This document shows positions 6,991 through 14,882 of a stretch of 16,508 bases of DNA, one piece after another; position 1 is the stretch's first letter; each line of letters opens with the position of its first letter. Under the pieces are notes generated by a model. It saw nothing but the letters and a program-made list of their open reading frames with translations, was not told where the DNA came from and searched no databases. Source of the stretch: CAZODA01 sp964578485 (lineage in GTDB: Bacteria > Bacteroidota > Bacteroidia > Bacteroidales > Marinilabiliaceae); NCBI GenBank assembly GCA_964578485.1, contig CAZODA010000062.1:1-16508 (forward strand). Reading direction: 5' to 3'. The translations under genes were made by a program, and so were the position numbers.

Positions 6991-8091
6991 TTAATAAGAT
7001 TTAAGTTTATGGAAAAACAATACGGGATTATCTTCCGGTTTCAACAGTCCGTCAGTATTTTTGTCAGACTCAAATTTCTCATTGAACATAAGGGCATTAA
7101 CAGCATGTATATAACCAACCAAATAGTCATTATGAAACATTAACGGTGATGTAAAAACAAAAGGATAAATATCATTAAATTCTAATTTTAATGTTTCAAC
7201 TTTCGCCCTTGTCTTATCTACTTTCGTTAAATGGTTAAGGTATTCGAAAGTATAAATTATATATATAAAATCATTCGATTTGTTTATATGAGATATTCGT
7301 GTGACAACTGACTTGTGTGCAAAATCTAAATATAATTTCAGAAAATCTTCTTTCTCAAAATCTTGTGGAATTTCGTCTTTTGTTAAAAACTCGAAACGAT
7401 ATTCTTCGAAAATATTTTCTTTGTTTAAGTTATAAATATCGTAAGAATATTGTTGAGAGATTAAAAGTTCGTTATCGCCAGTTTTATTAAAAGGAGATTG
7501 TTGAAAAGAAAAACTTTGATTACGCGGAAAAGGTAAGAATTCGTTTAAAAAAGAAACTTCGTCTTCATTTATGCTTGCCGTAATAATATTATAAAGTTTG
7601 TTATTAGAATAGTTTGAATATAAATAAAGATCCTGTCCATTTATATAGAAAAAATCATACCAATCATCCAGCTTATATGACTTTACAAACTCGCCTGCTT
7701 GCGTATATTTAATTATGTTTCTTCCTGACCTTGAAAGAATATATATAAAATTATCACTAATTGTGAAGTCAGCAATATCTAAATATTCTTCGGGACCGCG
7801 ACCTTTTTTAGCTATTTGTGAAATGTAAAACCCTTGCTTATCAAATATATTAATCTCCTCCTTTTTTTTATCTAAAATATAAAACCTACTATCTGTAATT
7901 TCTATTTTATCTATATCTGGTATAATATTCTCCTCCCTAGTCTCAAGTGTTACAAAATAATATCCATCAATAATATCTTTAACCTCAGCTTCTGCTTTTT
8001 TTGGGTCAATAATTATTGTGTCGGAGTCTGTTTTTTTATCTTTACAAGCAACAAAAATTAAAACAAGAATCATTGTAATAATTTTTCTCAT
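6991..8091 (-). CDS. G5: 6-bladed beta-propeller lipoprotein
   Basis: 366 residues. The signal peptide ends F-V-A-C with the lipidated Cys at residue 16, followed by K-D-K-K-T-D-S-D. An acidic/Lys tract right after the Cys is reminiscent of the lipoprotein surface-export signal described in Bacteroidota, so surface exposure is plausible. Family features are V-T-L-E-T (47-51), K-K-G-R-G-P-E-E-Y (95-103) and the C-terminal D-N-P-V-L-F-F-H-K-L-K. It starts 24 nt after G6, suggesting an operon. The downstream 80% is nearly identical to G8, while the first part is about 5% diverged and the signal peptide is different. The ligand is unknown. Confidence 0.9.
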   Translation of the reverse strand: MRKIITMILVLIFVACKDKKTDSDTIIIDPKKAEAEVKDIIDGYYFVTLETREENIIPDIDKIEITDSRFYILDKKKEEINIFDKQGFYISQIAKKGRGPEEYLDIADFTISDNFIYILSRSGRNIIKYTQAGEFVKSYKLDDWYDFFYINGQDLYLYSNYSNNKLYNIITASINEDEVSFLNEFLPFPRNQSFSFQQSPFNKTGDNELLISQQYSYDIYNLNKENIFEEYRFEFLTKDEIPQDFEKEDFLKLYLDFAHKSVVTRISHINKSNDFIYIIYTFEYLNHLTKVDKTRAKVETLKLEFNDIYPFVFTSPLMFHNDYLVGYIHAVNALMFNEKFESDKNTDGLLKPEDNPVLFFHKLKSY

Positions 8092-8115
8092 AGTACTATA
8101 CTTATTTATAATGGC

Positions 8116-9330
8116 TTATGGTTTTAAATGATATCGAACTAATATGGGATTTGAGTTTTCGTCAATAAATTTGTTATATAGCTCGTTATATATGGGGTTT
8201 TCTTCAAGAAAATTAATCCAAGCTTCGGATGTTTTATCTTCGACATCTTCAGAAACTTTAAATATCCACAAGGGTTCAACAGCTGAAATAAATTCGTTAT
8301 CAATTGTTGCTATAGGGCTCATTATAATATCGTCCAAAATATTATCATTAAAATCTCCATATCTTGTTATTTTAGCTGTTTTTGAATAAAAAGCAGAAAA
8401 TCCCCTATTTTTAATTCCAAAGTCAAAAAAAAGATAGTCATCTGTTTCTAATACCGTATTTATACCTACATAGTCGTTCATAATTAATTGATATTCTTGA
8501 AAATTTGTATAGAAAAGATTTTTATAGTCTTCTGGTAAATTGTATTTTCCAAAATCAAATATATAACGCTCCGATAGAGCATGGGTATCTTTTGAAATTT
8601 GATATACCACATTATCATTCTCTCGTATAAAAGAAATTATATCATTATATTCGTGAAAAGAACGTTCAGGGTGTGCAGAATAACCGACTACGTACGGATT
8701 GTGAAAATACCTTTCTTTGATTTGTCCCGATTTATCCACTATCATTAATTCATAATCATATTTGCCCTGAGTAGCAGTATCAAAAATTAATAAAGTGTTT
8801 TCATCTAAATAAATGAAATGATATCCCAGTATATTTTTAAATGTTTTACTATAAGCATTATTTGTAGAAATTGAATAACATTTAAATGTCACAGGATTAG
8901 AAATGCATAAAACATCTAATTCTCCGGTATTTTTATCAATTTCTATATCCCAGATATGCGAATATTCAAGTGGTCCTCTTCCTTGACTGCCAATAGTTTT
9001 TATAAACTTTCCCTTGTCGTCAAATTGTAGTATTTTATTAGTTTGTTTATCACTAATAATAAATGTGTTATTGTGAAACAACAATTTGCTGATTTCACTA
9101 ATTAAACATTCTTGGTTAGTTTCTAATGGGATTAGCTCTATTTTGGCAACTTTATCTTTTATGGAAAAAGTATGGCCTAACGAGCTCTTACTACTTTGAT
9201 TTTTGTCAAGATTAATTTTAATGACCTCTACTCCATCATTAGGAATTGTCATGTTTCTTTTATCTTTACAACAAGTAAAACTAAGTAATAGGATAAAACC
9301 TGATGTTAAAATTTTCTTTGAAGCTATCAT
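8116..9330 (-). CDS. G6: 6-bladed beta-propeller lipoprotein
   Basis: 404 residues, the longest of the set. The signal peptide ends S-F-T-C-C (Cys at 20/21) and is followed by K-D-K-R-N. Family landmarks are I-P-L-E-T-N (67-72), G-S-Q-G-R-G-P-L-E-Y (114-123) and a C-terminal N-P-I-L-V-R-Y-H-L-K. It is the first lipoprotein after N3, across a 144-nt gap with a 16-bp hairpin. Its signal-peptide coding region and upstream 81 nt recur in front of G8, but the rest of the gene has no twin in the window. It was lost from the right-hand duplicate by the deletion that created G8. Confidence 0.9.
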   Translation of the reverse strand: MIASKKILTSGFILLLSFTCCKDKRNMTIPNDGVEVIKINLDKNQSSKSSLGHTFSIKDKVAKIELIPLETNQECLISEISKLLFHNNTFIISDKQTNKILQFDDKGKFIKTIGSQGRGPLEYSHIWDIEIDKNTGELDVLCISNPVTFKCYSISTNNAYSKTFKNILGYHFIYLDENTLLIFDTATQGKYDYELMIVDKSGQIKERYFHNPYVVGYSAHPERSFHEYNDIISFIRENDNVVYQISKDTHALSERYIFDFGKYNLPEDYKNLFYTNFQEYQLIMNDYVGINTVLETDDYLFFDFGIKNRGFSAFYSKTAKITRYGDFNDNILDDIIMSPIATIDNEFISAVEPLWIFKVSEDVEDKTSEAWINFLEENPIYNELYNKFIDENSNPILVRYHLKP

Positions 9331-9418
9331 AAAATTTTTACTGTTTTTTAATTGACAAATAAATACTTGAATTCTATTTAATTATTGATAGTATTCGTGA
9401 TTTATAAAAAAATATTGG

Positions 9419-9468
9419 AACAAGCATCTCATCAGCTAAGAAATGTTCAAGTTGATGAGATGCTTGTT
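9419..9468. terminator. Hairpin between N3 and G6 (terminator or attenuator)
   Basis: A perfect 16-bp inverted repeat (9419-9434 with 9453-9468) encloses an 18-nt loop. T-rich sequence follows on both strands: 9469 onward on the plus strand, and a run of seven T a few nt past the stem on the minus strand. It lies 7 nt after the N3 stop, so it could end most N3 transcripts and leave only read-through for G6-G5-G4. Confidence 0.75.
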
Positions 9469-9474
9469 TTTATT

Positions 9475-9822
9475 TTATATAACAATCTCTACATCCCTTG
9501 GACATAGTTCTGGTTTGGTGCAATTGCCATCTCTAGTACTATCACAAGTATAAGCGCAATTTCTGCATGAGCTTTTTTGACGGGCAACTACGATTTTTTT
9601 ACCATCAGAATCAAATTTAACATACTCCGTAACCCATTTACAGTGTAACATTTCATAGCCCCCACAGCTATTGCAGTTTTCTCCTCCCTGCGCTTGCGCC
9701 ATTATGGTTATAGCATCAAGAGAGATATCACCGGCATCTCGGGTTTGTAATAAGCCTATATTAAATGCTGAGGCTGCTGCAAATAATAATGCTATGCTGC
9801 CAAAAATGATTTTTCTTTTCAT
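9475..9822 (-). CDS. N3: NVEALA-like small exported protein, 8-Cys tail
   Basis: 115 residues. The constant part covers residues 1-44 (export segment ending A-S-A at 17-19, motif D-I-S-L-D-A-I-T-I-M-A-Q-A at 32-44). The tail is the most Cys-rich of the five, with eight cysteines arranged C-N-S-C, C-K-W, S-S-C-R-N-C, A-Y-T-C, G-N-C and E-L-C. C-x2-C pairs could bind a metal as well as form disulfides, but the export segment makes disulfides more likely. It has the conserved leader upstream and a strong hairpin directly after the stop. It heads the G6-G5-G4 set. Its function is unknown. Confidence 0.87.
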   Translation of the reverse strand: MKRKIIFGSIALLFAAASAFNIGLLQTRDAGDISLDAITIMAQAQGGENCNSCGGYEMLHCKWVTEYVKFDSDGKKIVVARQKSSCRNCAYTCDSTRDGNCTKPELCPRDVEIVI

Positions 9823-9940
9823 ATTAAATTAAATTTTAATGATGCTTGTTTCTTATTTTTTAAGCATCTTGTTTTTAAAAATAAAAAAGATTACTTGCCT
9901 TGCTAAGTAGATCTTACGCAGAGGTGAAGAAACACTTGCG
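9823..9940 (-). promoter_or_regulatory. Conserved N-gene leader, copy B (upstream of N3)
   Basis: The 53-nt core at 9888-9940 is identical to those before N2 and N4. The gatgctt/aagcatc hairpin before the ATG is kept (arms 9841-9847 and 9862-9868), but its loop bases vary. Confidence 0.65.
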
Positions 9941-10011
9941 ATTTGCTTTTAAAATTTAATTACCTTTGTCATAAGTTCCCGAATTTAATCGGCAAAACAC
10001 TGACAATTAAA

Positions 10012-10404
10012 TCATATAAAGACTACCTCCTTTCTTTTTGAAAGGGAGGCGGAAGAGGAAGCGGTGGCTCGAACGCTCATGTGCTTCCTCTTCTTTTTCC
10101 CATTTGTTTTATGATTGTTATTTAAATCTTCAAACTTTATAGACGTGATTGTTCGTGTTCCTTTTACGATTGATCGCGTCTTTATTGACAATAGAAACGA
10201 AACAACATTAGTATGTTGTGCCCTTTCTGAAAAAAGAAAAGCACCGGAGTTTCTATTATAATTATTGAACAGACAGTCCGAGAAAAGAAAAATATTTACG
10301 GAACTGTTGAAAGAATTATTTTCTACTGCAGGCTTAGGGGTAGCAACAGAAAAATCCTTAAGAAAAGAATGTGGATAAAATGGGTGTTGAATGTGGTCAG
10401 GCAT
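10012..10404 (-). CDS. Doubtful 130-aa hypothetical ORF in element R, copy B
   Basis: Same frame as 4706-5098, with an identical first 108 residues or so and a different end (H-M-S-V-R-A here against L-Q-S-F-T-A) produced by the variable hairpin loop. No family is recognised. The reservations given for copy A apply. Confidence 0.25.
   Translation of the reverse strand: MPDHIQHPFYPHSFLKDFSVATPKPAVENNSFNSSVNIFLFSDCLFNNYNRNSGAFLFSERAQHTNVVSFLLSIKTRSIVKGTRTITSIKFEDLNNNHKTNGKKKRKHMSVRATASSSASLSKRKEVVFI
10024..10096 (+). ncRNA. Possible small structured RNA with variable loop, copy B
   Basis: The first hairpin, cctcctttc paired with gaaagggagg around a T-rich loop, is followed by the 11-bp stem 10050-10060/10081-10091 and then a T-rich run. 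The candidate start is the plus promoter at 9961-9968. The loop is ggtggctcgaacgctcatgt. Confidence 0.3.
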
Positions 10405-10515
10405 AATGGGCCGAGATTAAATTTGTATTTAAGGTTTGTTTTTTATTTTATAAAGAGAATTAAAACAAATATAAACAAATTTTTCTTAAAAAGTATAAGG
10501 AGTAAATCGAAATAA

Positions 10516-10552
10516 CAGTCATCAATGTACCCGAAGCACCTTGCTTTGAGAA
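10516..10552. repeat. Palindromic dispersed repeat, copy 3
   Basis: Begins cagtcatcaatgtaccc. The arms cccgaagca and tgctttgag pair with one mismatch. Related to 1052-1092 and 5210-5246. Confidence 0.55.
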
Positions 10553-10611
10553 AAGGCAGCGAGTATCCAAATTAATGCTTACACATTTTAGGGGATAGTG
10601 TCACTGAAAGC

Positions 10612-10918
10612 CTAATATATTAATGCTTCCGCCATACCTGTCCCGCTGCAAGCGGGAGGTAAGCCTCAGCGGGATCGTAATAATCTTTTTTTATGTTGCT
10701 CTTTCAGAGCGCGATTGTGGAGGTATTCATCGACCCAGGGCGTTGCCCTGGGCTGTAATATGTAAGGCTTTCAGCCTATTAATTTGCTAATCAACTAATC
10801 TGCTAATCAAAAACCCGTAACCCGTCCCGTCAATCGTTTACCGGTCCCTCCAAAGGGAGGATTTCGCTTCGCTCAAAAATTCGAAACAAACACGACATGT
10901 CATGTGATCTTTAGGTTT
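10612..10918. repeat. Repeat-filled spacer downstream of G7
   Basis: No gene is seen. The left part contains hairpins tcccgct/agcggga (10641-10657) and cccagggc/gccctggg (10734-10752), neither matched in the other spacer. The second resembles a dispersed Bacteroidota repeat. The right part (about 10768-10918) matches the end of the spacer after G4 but lacks about 190 bp. Confidence 0.6.
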
Positions 10919-11926
10919 TTAATTTGAATCCAAATCAATTTTACATAATTTATAATCGTCACCAAAAAGTCCAACAGAATATAGTGTTGAGTCATCTACG
11001 TTTGTTATTGTGTATGGAATAAATGGAATGGTGTATTTTTCCAAAGGATTCCCATCCCAATCAAATGTTAATAAAACCCAATCCTGATTTTCTTCATTAT
11101 CTGTTTGAAAACATAAAAAGACCCGTTCCTTTGATGCTGATATTCTCGGAGCTCTAAATATATTTAGATTTCCATCAAGTGGAAGCGGACTTCCGTTAAG
11201 CATTTCCCAATCAAAATGTCTATAAATTTTACGATCAATTAAGTTAAGGTGTCCTTCAATATTAAGTTCTAATATATCAAATATATAATGATTTGCTTTA
11301 ATCCCCATAAATCTAAATGATGATGGTTTTCGAATTAAATGAGTATAATATTTCCTTTGATTCCCTTCAAAAATCTCATTATCCCGTCCGGGGTAATCAA
11401 TATAAGAAGAAACCTTGTTTTGCTTAAGATCAATCACTCCATAATTTTTTTCAAATGGAAAATTTCCGTTGGTAACAAATAAGCTTTCTGAATATGACAC
11501 AATGTTATTTATTTGGGGAACTTCAATTTCTTGATACATTTTAACGCTATCTTCTATAACTGAAAAGAAAAACACTTTTTCTTTCCTACGATCGAACACA
11601 ATAAAGCTTGTATCTGAAAGGCTCGTTAAACCATATCCATCAGTGAGCTCATTAGGGCCGCGGCCTTTGTCTCCAAACTGAAAGTAATGACTGTTTTTTA
11701 TGTTTATTACATGAAATATTTTGTTAGTTTTAAAGTCAGCAATTATGATTAAATCTTTAACAATTAACATTCTAATTGGGTGATATAAGAATAGTTCAGG
11801 TAAATTGTCAATTAGAGTATATTTCAGGTTATCATTTTTTTGAAATAAATCAATAAAAGGAGTTTCTCTTTTACTACAATTCGTTAGAAAAAAAGAAAGA
11901 AATAATAATATGGTAATGTTTTTCAT
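10919..11926 (-). CDS. G7: propeller lipoprotein (TolB-like/BF3164-like type), twin of G4
   Basis: 335 residues, identical to G4 except for one Val-to-Asp change in the C-terminal F-G-D-D-Y. The lipobox is L-T-N-C at residue 17, with G-R-G-P-N-E-L at 88-94 and D-W-D-G-N-P near 285. It is the last lipoprotein gene of unit 3, 49 nt after G8, the same spacing as G5-G4. The almost complete DNA identity over the gene points to recent duplication or recent gene conversion. Both copies are intact. Confidence 0.88.
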   Translation of the reverse strand: MKNITILLFLSFFLTNCSKRETPFIDLFQKNDNLKYTLIDNLPELFLYHPIRMLIVKDLIIIADFKTNKIFHVINIKNSHYFQFGDKGRGPNELTDGYGLTSLSDTSFIVFDRRKEKVFFFSVIEDSVKMYQEIEVPQINNIVSYSESLFVTNGNFPFEKNYGVIDLKQNKVSSYIDYPGRDNEIFEGNQRKYYTHLIRKPSSFRFMGIKANHYIFDILELNIEGHLNLIDRKIYRHFDWEMLNGSPLPLDGNLNIFRAPRISASKERVFLCFQTDNEENQDWVLLTFDWDGNPLEKYTIPFIPYTITNVDDSTLYSVGLFGDDYKLCKIDLDSN

Positions 11927-11975
11927 TTTTTATATTTTGTTTAATTAGTAACGTTATGTTTTCGTTAAAAAAGGA

Positions 11976-13091
11976 TTAATAAGATTTAAGTTTATGGAAA
12001 AACAATACGGGATTATCTTCCGGTTTCAACAGTCCGTCAGTATTTTTGTCAGACTCAAATTTCTCATTGAACATAAGGGCATTAACAGCATGTATATAAC
12101 CAACCAAATAGTCATTATGAAACATTAACGGTGATGTAAAAACAAAAGGATAAATATCATTAAATTCTAATTTTAATGTTTCAACTTTCGCCCTTGTCTT
12201 ATCTACTTTCGTTAAATGGTTAAGGTATTCGAAAGTATAAATTATATATATAAAATCATTCGATTTGTTTATATGAGATATTCGTGTGACAACTGACTTG
12301 TGTGCAAAATCTAAATATAATTTCAGAAAATCTTCTTTCTCAAAATCTTGTGGAATTTCGTCTTTTGTTAAAAACTCGAAACGATATTCTTCGAAAATAT
12401 TTTCTTTGTTTAAGTTATAAATATCGTAAGAATATTGTTGAGAGATTAAAAGTTCGTTATCGCCAGTTTTATTAAAAGGAGATTGTTGAAAAGAAAAACT
12501 TTGATTACGCGGAAAAGGTAAGAATTCGTTTAAAAAAGAAACTTCGTCTTCATTTATGCTTGCCGTAATAATATTATAAAGTTTGTTATTAGAATAGTTT
12601 GAATATAAATAAAGATCCTGTCCATTTATATAGAAAAAATCATACCAAGCATCCAGCTTATATGACTTTACAAACTCGCCTGCCTGCGTATATTTAATTA
12701 TGTTTCTTCCTGACCTTGAAAGAATATATATATAATTGTCACTAATTGTGAAGTCTGCAATATCTAAATATTCTTCGGGGCCGCGGCCTTTTTTGGCTAT
12801 TTGTGAAATGTAAAATCCTTGCTTATCAAATATGTTAATTTCCTCCTTTTTTTTATCTAAAATATAAAACCTATTATCTGTAATTTCTATTTTATCTATA
12901 TCTGCTATAATATTCTCCTCCCTAGCCTCAAGTGTTACAAAATAATATCCATCTATAATATCTTCAACCTCAGCTTCTGCTTTTTTGGGGTCAATAATTA
13001 TTGTGTCGGAGTCTGTTTTTTTATCTTTACAACAAGTAAAACTAAGTAATAGGATAAAACCTGATGTTAAAAATTTTTTTGAAGCTATCAT
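11976..13091 (-). CDS. G8: chimeric 6-bladed beta-propeller lipoprotein (G6 signal peptide, G5 body)
   Basis: 371 residues from the ATG at 13089-13091. An upstream in-frame ATG at 13131-13133 would add 14 residues, but the homologous start of G6 shows 13091 is right. Residues 1 to about 23 (signal peptide, Cys pair at 20-21, K-D-K) are those of G6. From K-T-D-S-D on it is G5, with G-R-G-P-E-E-Y and the C-terminal D-N-P-V-L-F-F-H. The junction is a 14-nt stretch (13019-13032) present in both parents. The frame is intact, so a mature propeller with a swapped leader is expected. The body differs from G5 mostly in the N-terminal third. It lies 95 nt after G9. Confidence 0.9.
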   Translation of the reverse strand: MIASKKFLTSGFILLLSFTCCKDKKTDSDTIIIDPKKAEAEVEDIIDGYYFVTLEAREENIIADIDKIEITDNRFYILDKKKEEINIFDKQGFYISQIAKKGRGPEEYLDIADFTISDNYIYILSRSGRNIIKYTQAGEFVKSYKLDAWYDFFYINGQDLYLYSNYSNNKLYNIITASINEDEVSFLNEFLPFPRNQSFSFQQSPFNKTGDNELLISQQYSYDIYNLNKENIFEEYRFEFLTKDEIPQDFEKEDFLKLYLDFAHKSVVTRISHINKSNDFIYIIYTFEYLNHLTKVDKTRAKVETLKLEFNDIYPFVFTSPLMFHNDYLVGYIHAVNALMFNEKFESDKNTDGLLKPEDNPVLFFHKLKSY

Positions 13092-13186
13092 AAAGTTTTT
13101 ACTATTTTTTAATTGACAAATAAATACTTGCATTCTATTTAATCATTGATAGTATTCGTGATTTATAAAAAAGGAGCAAATTGTGT

Positions 13187-14383
13187 TTAGCTTACATCTT
13201 TTAATTTAATGATACAGACTATCGGGTTGTCCGAATCTTTTAGCTCCATACCAATTTCTGTTATTGTTTGTGTTAATTTATTTGTATTCGTATCTATCAT
13301 TAGTTTTAATTCATCTGCTTCGTAATATCCAATTAATGAATTCTTGTAAGATGTCATAATTGTAGGCATTGCTATTTTGTCAATGTCATTAAGCCAAACC
13401 GGTCCTATGTTTACAGATTCATCACTTTCTTTAAGATATATGCACTGGCTAATCATTCTATTATAACGGTTTACAACGTATGTCATGTATATGTAATTAT
13501 CCGTTTCGACAAGTGATGATAAGTAACAGCAATCGCTTTTTTCAATATTTCGAATATCTTTCTCACTAATATTTGAATCATAGAAAAATACAACAGGTAT
13601 TGTGTATTTATAAAAATCAACAGCGTAAATAGAATTAATAGTATCACTTATCTCATATACCAGTCCATTAGGCCTTTCCAATAATCTTAATGTATTATCA
13701 TTTGTATAATACAAACAGTTTTTTTCAGAAGCAAGGACTGTTTTTAGTAATACTTCATTATATCTTGTTGGTAAATGTTTTTCTATTATTTCATTGTTTG
13801 AATTTATTTTTATTAATCGATAATATTTTGGAAAAATATCATTAAAAATATTTTCATTTGACGATCTGCCTCCATAAAACATAAATCCGTCTTCATGGTA
13901 TATAAAGTCAGTACAAAGAAATCCCAGTTTCTTTTCTGAAATTGGTATCCCTCTTGAAGTAAACTCTATTATTGATTGCTTAATAGAGCAATAAATGGCA
14001 ATGTTTCCTGTGTTTTGATCAATTGAAAAAGTTTCAATTTGTGTATAATCTTTAGGACCTTTTCCTTGTGTTCCTATTTTCCTTACAAAATTGCCTTCAT
14101 AATCAAATTGATAAAGATTATTGGAATGATAGTCGTGGATGTGGATGTAGTCAGGGGATAATATTAATTTAGTAATACTTCCAACTAAATTGTCATTATT
14201 TGTTTCTAAAGGGATGTATTGAATGGTTTCTATTAAGGTTGAAGCTTGGTTCATTATTTTTCTGTTGATTTTGTCTCGATCGATAGAAATAAATGTATCA
14301 GCATTATAGTCCAGTTTTTCAAAACCCCTTTTACAAGATAAACAAATGAGAATCAATAAAATCAAATAAAAAAACTTTTTCAT
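13187..14383 (-). CDS. G9: 6-bladed beta-propeller lipoprotein
   Basis: 398 residues. The signal peptide ends C-L-S-C with the lipidated Cys at residue 17, followed by K-R-G-F. Landmarks are Y-I-P-L-E-T-N (56-62), G-T-Q-G-K-G-P-K-D-Y (104-113) and the C-terminal D-N-P-I-V-C-I-I-K-L-K. It is similar in layout to G6 but clearly a different protein, so it has taken the place of a G6-type gene directly after the peptide gene in unit 3. A 136-nt gap with a long hairpin separates it from N4. The ligand is unknown. Confidence 0.9.
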   Translation of the reverse strand: MKKFFYLILLILICLSCKRGFEKLDYNADTFISIDRDKINRKIMNQASTLIETIQYIPLETNNDNLVGSITKLILSPDYIHIHDYHSNNLYQFDYEGNFVRKIGTQGKGPKDYTQIETFSIDQNTGNIAIYCSIKQSIIEFTSRGIPISEKKLGFLCTDFIYHEDGFMFYGGRSSNENIFNDIFPKYYRLIKINSNNEIIEKHLPTRYNEVLLKTVLASEKNCLYYTNDNTLRLLERPNGLVYEISDTINSIYAVDFYKYTIPVVFFYDSNISEKDIRNIEKSDCCYLSSLVETDNYIYMTYVVNRYNRMISQCIYLKESDESVNIGPVWLNDIDKIAMPTIMTSYKNSLIGYYEADELKLMIDTNTNKLTQTITEIGMELKDSDNPIVCIIKLKDVS

Positions 14384-14399
14384 TACTCGTTGTTTTTGA

Positions 14400-14459
14400 A
14401 CATGACATAGATATTATAACAATATAGAGCAATTTGGAAGTTATAATTCTATGTCATGT
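14400..14459. terminator. Hairpin between N4 and G9 (terminator or attenuator)
   Basis: Arms at 14400-14420 and 14440-14459 pair over 20 bp with a single-base bulge, around a 19-nt loop. No long T run follows, so attenuation, RNA stabilisation or processing are as likely as termination. The sequence is unrelated to the hairpin after N3. Confidence 0.6.
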
Positions 14460-14519
14460 ATAATTAAATGTATTACTTAATACGGAAAACTCGCAAAAAA
14501 TAAGCTTATAAAATTAAAG

Positions 14520-14882
14520 TTATCCATTTGCTGTGCACCTATAATAATCGCACATATGATCCGGATTTCCAGTATATCGACAAATATTAGTTAAACCATC
14601 ATGTTTCACTTTGTAGTGAAAACCTAGGTGACAATATCCATAACCAGGTATCCATATATCTAAATCACAAAATTTTGTTTCGGTGATTTTGCATTCAATA
14701 ATATGATTTTCATAATTTCTCCAAAGATTATTTCCTGCCTCTCCATCATGCGCTTGTGCCATTATGGTTATAGCATCAAGTGAGATATCACCGGCATTTT
14801 GGGTTTGTATTAAGCCTATATTAAATGCTGAGGCTGCTGCAAATAATATTGCAACACAGCCAAATATAATTTTTTTGTACAT
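14520..14882 (-). CDS. N4: NVEALA-like small exported protein, 6-Cys tail
   Basis: 120 residues. Constant part 1-44 with A-S-A at 17-19 and the motif D-I-S-L-D-A-I-T-I-M-A-Q-A at 32-44, then H-D-G-E-A-G. The unique tail of about 70 residues is rich in Tyr and His and has six cysteines, ending Y-Y-R-C-T-A-N-G. One more Cys (residue 9) lies in the export segment and would be removed by cleavage. The conserved leader precedes it and a 20-bp hairpin follows. It heads the G9-G8-G7 set. Its function is unknown. Confidence 0.87.
   Translation of the reverse strand: MYKKIIFGCVAILFAAASAFNIGLIQTQNAGDISLDAITIMAQAHDGEAGNNLWRNYENHIIECKITETKFCDLDIWIPGYGYCHLGFHYKVKHDGLTNICRYTGNPDHMCDYYRCTANG

Larger units (their letters stand above)
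4384..9411. repeat. Left copy of a tandem duplication (N-leader, element R, G4, G5, G6)
   Basis: Matches 9691-13172 in the same orientation. The N2 constant region and leader, element R, part of the spacer, G4, G5, the G6 signal-peptide region and 81 nt upstream of G6 all have counterparts. G4 and G5 bases are offset by exactly 4,985. The G6 start region is offset by 3,761, so 1,224 bp (8034-9257) have no counterpart on the right. Confidence 0.85.
9946..10611. repeat. Element R, copy B
   Basis: Second copy of the element at 4640-5307, between G7 and the N3 leader. The stretch 10082-10436 matches copy A without a difference I could see. The stem gaagaggaagc (10050-10060 with 10081-10091) is kept, but 12 of the 17 central loop bases differ from copy A. 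The first hairpin (about 10026-10048) is better formed than in copy A. It has the same candidate promoters on both strands (TACCTTTG at 9961-9968 plus; TATATTTG at 10466-10473 minus). Confidence 0.7.
9691..13172. repeat. Right copy of the tandem duplication, with 1,224-bp deletion
   Basis: Counterpart of 4384-9411. The interval 10919-12648 is nearly identical to 5934-7663. The interval 12649-13020 differs at 17 positions, and the 5' flank of G8 has about six differences in 135 bp. The sequence separating the two copies (9412-9690) is the unique N3 tail and its hairpin. Confidence 0.85.

Noticed and set aside
4640..10611. Element R as a retron, bridge RNA or diversity-generating template
   Set aside because: No reverse transcriptase, recombinase or matching variable repeat is in the window, and the loop changes are not confined to adenines.
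13092..13133. Longer start for G8 giving 14 extra residues
   Set aside because: The homologous G6 gene starts at the internal Met, and the extra residues would precede the signal peptide and spoil it.
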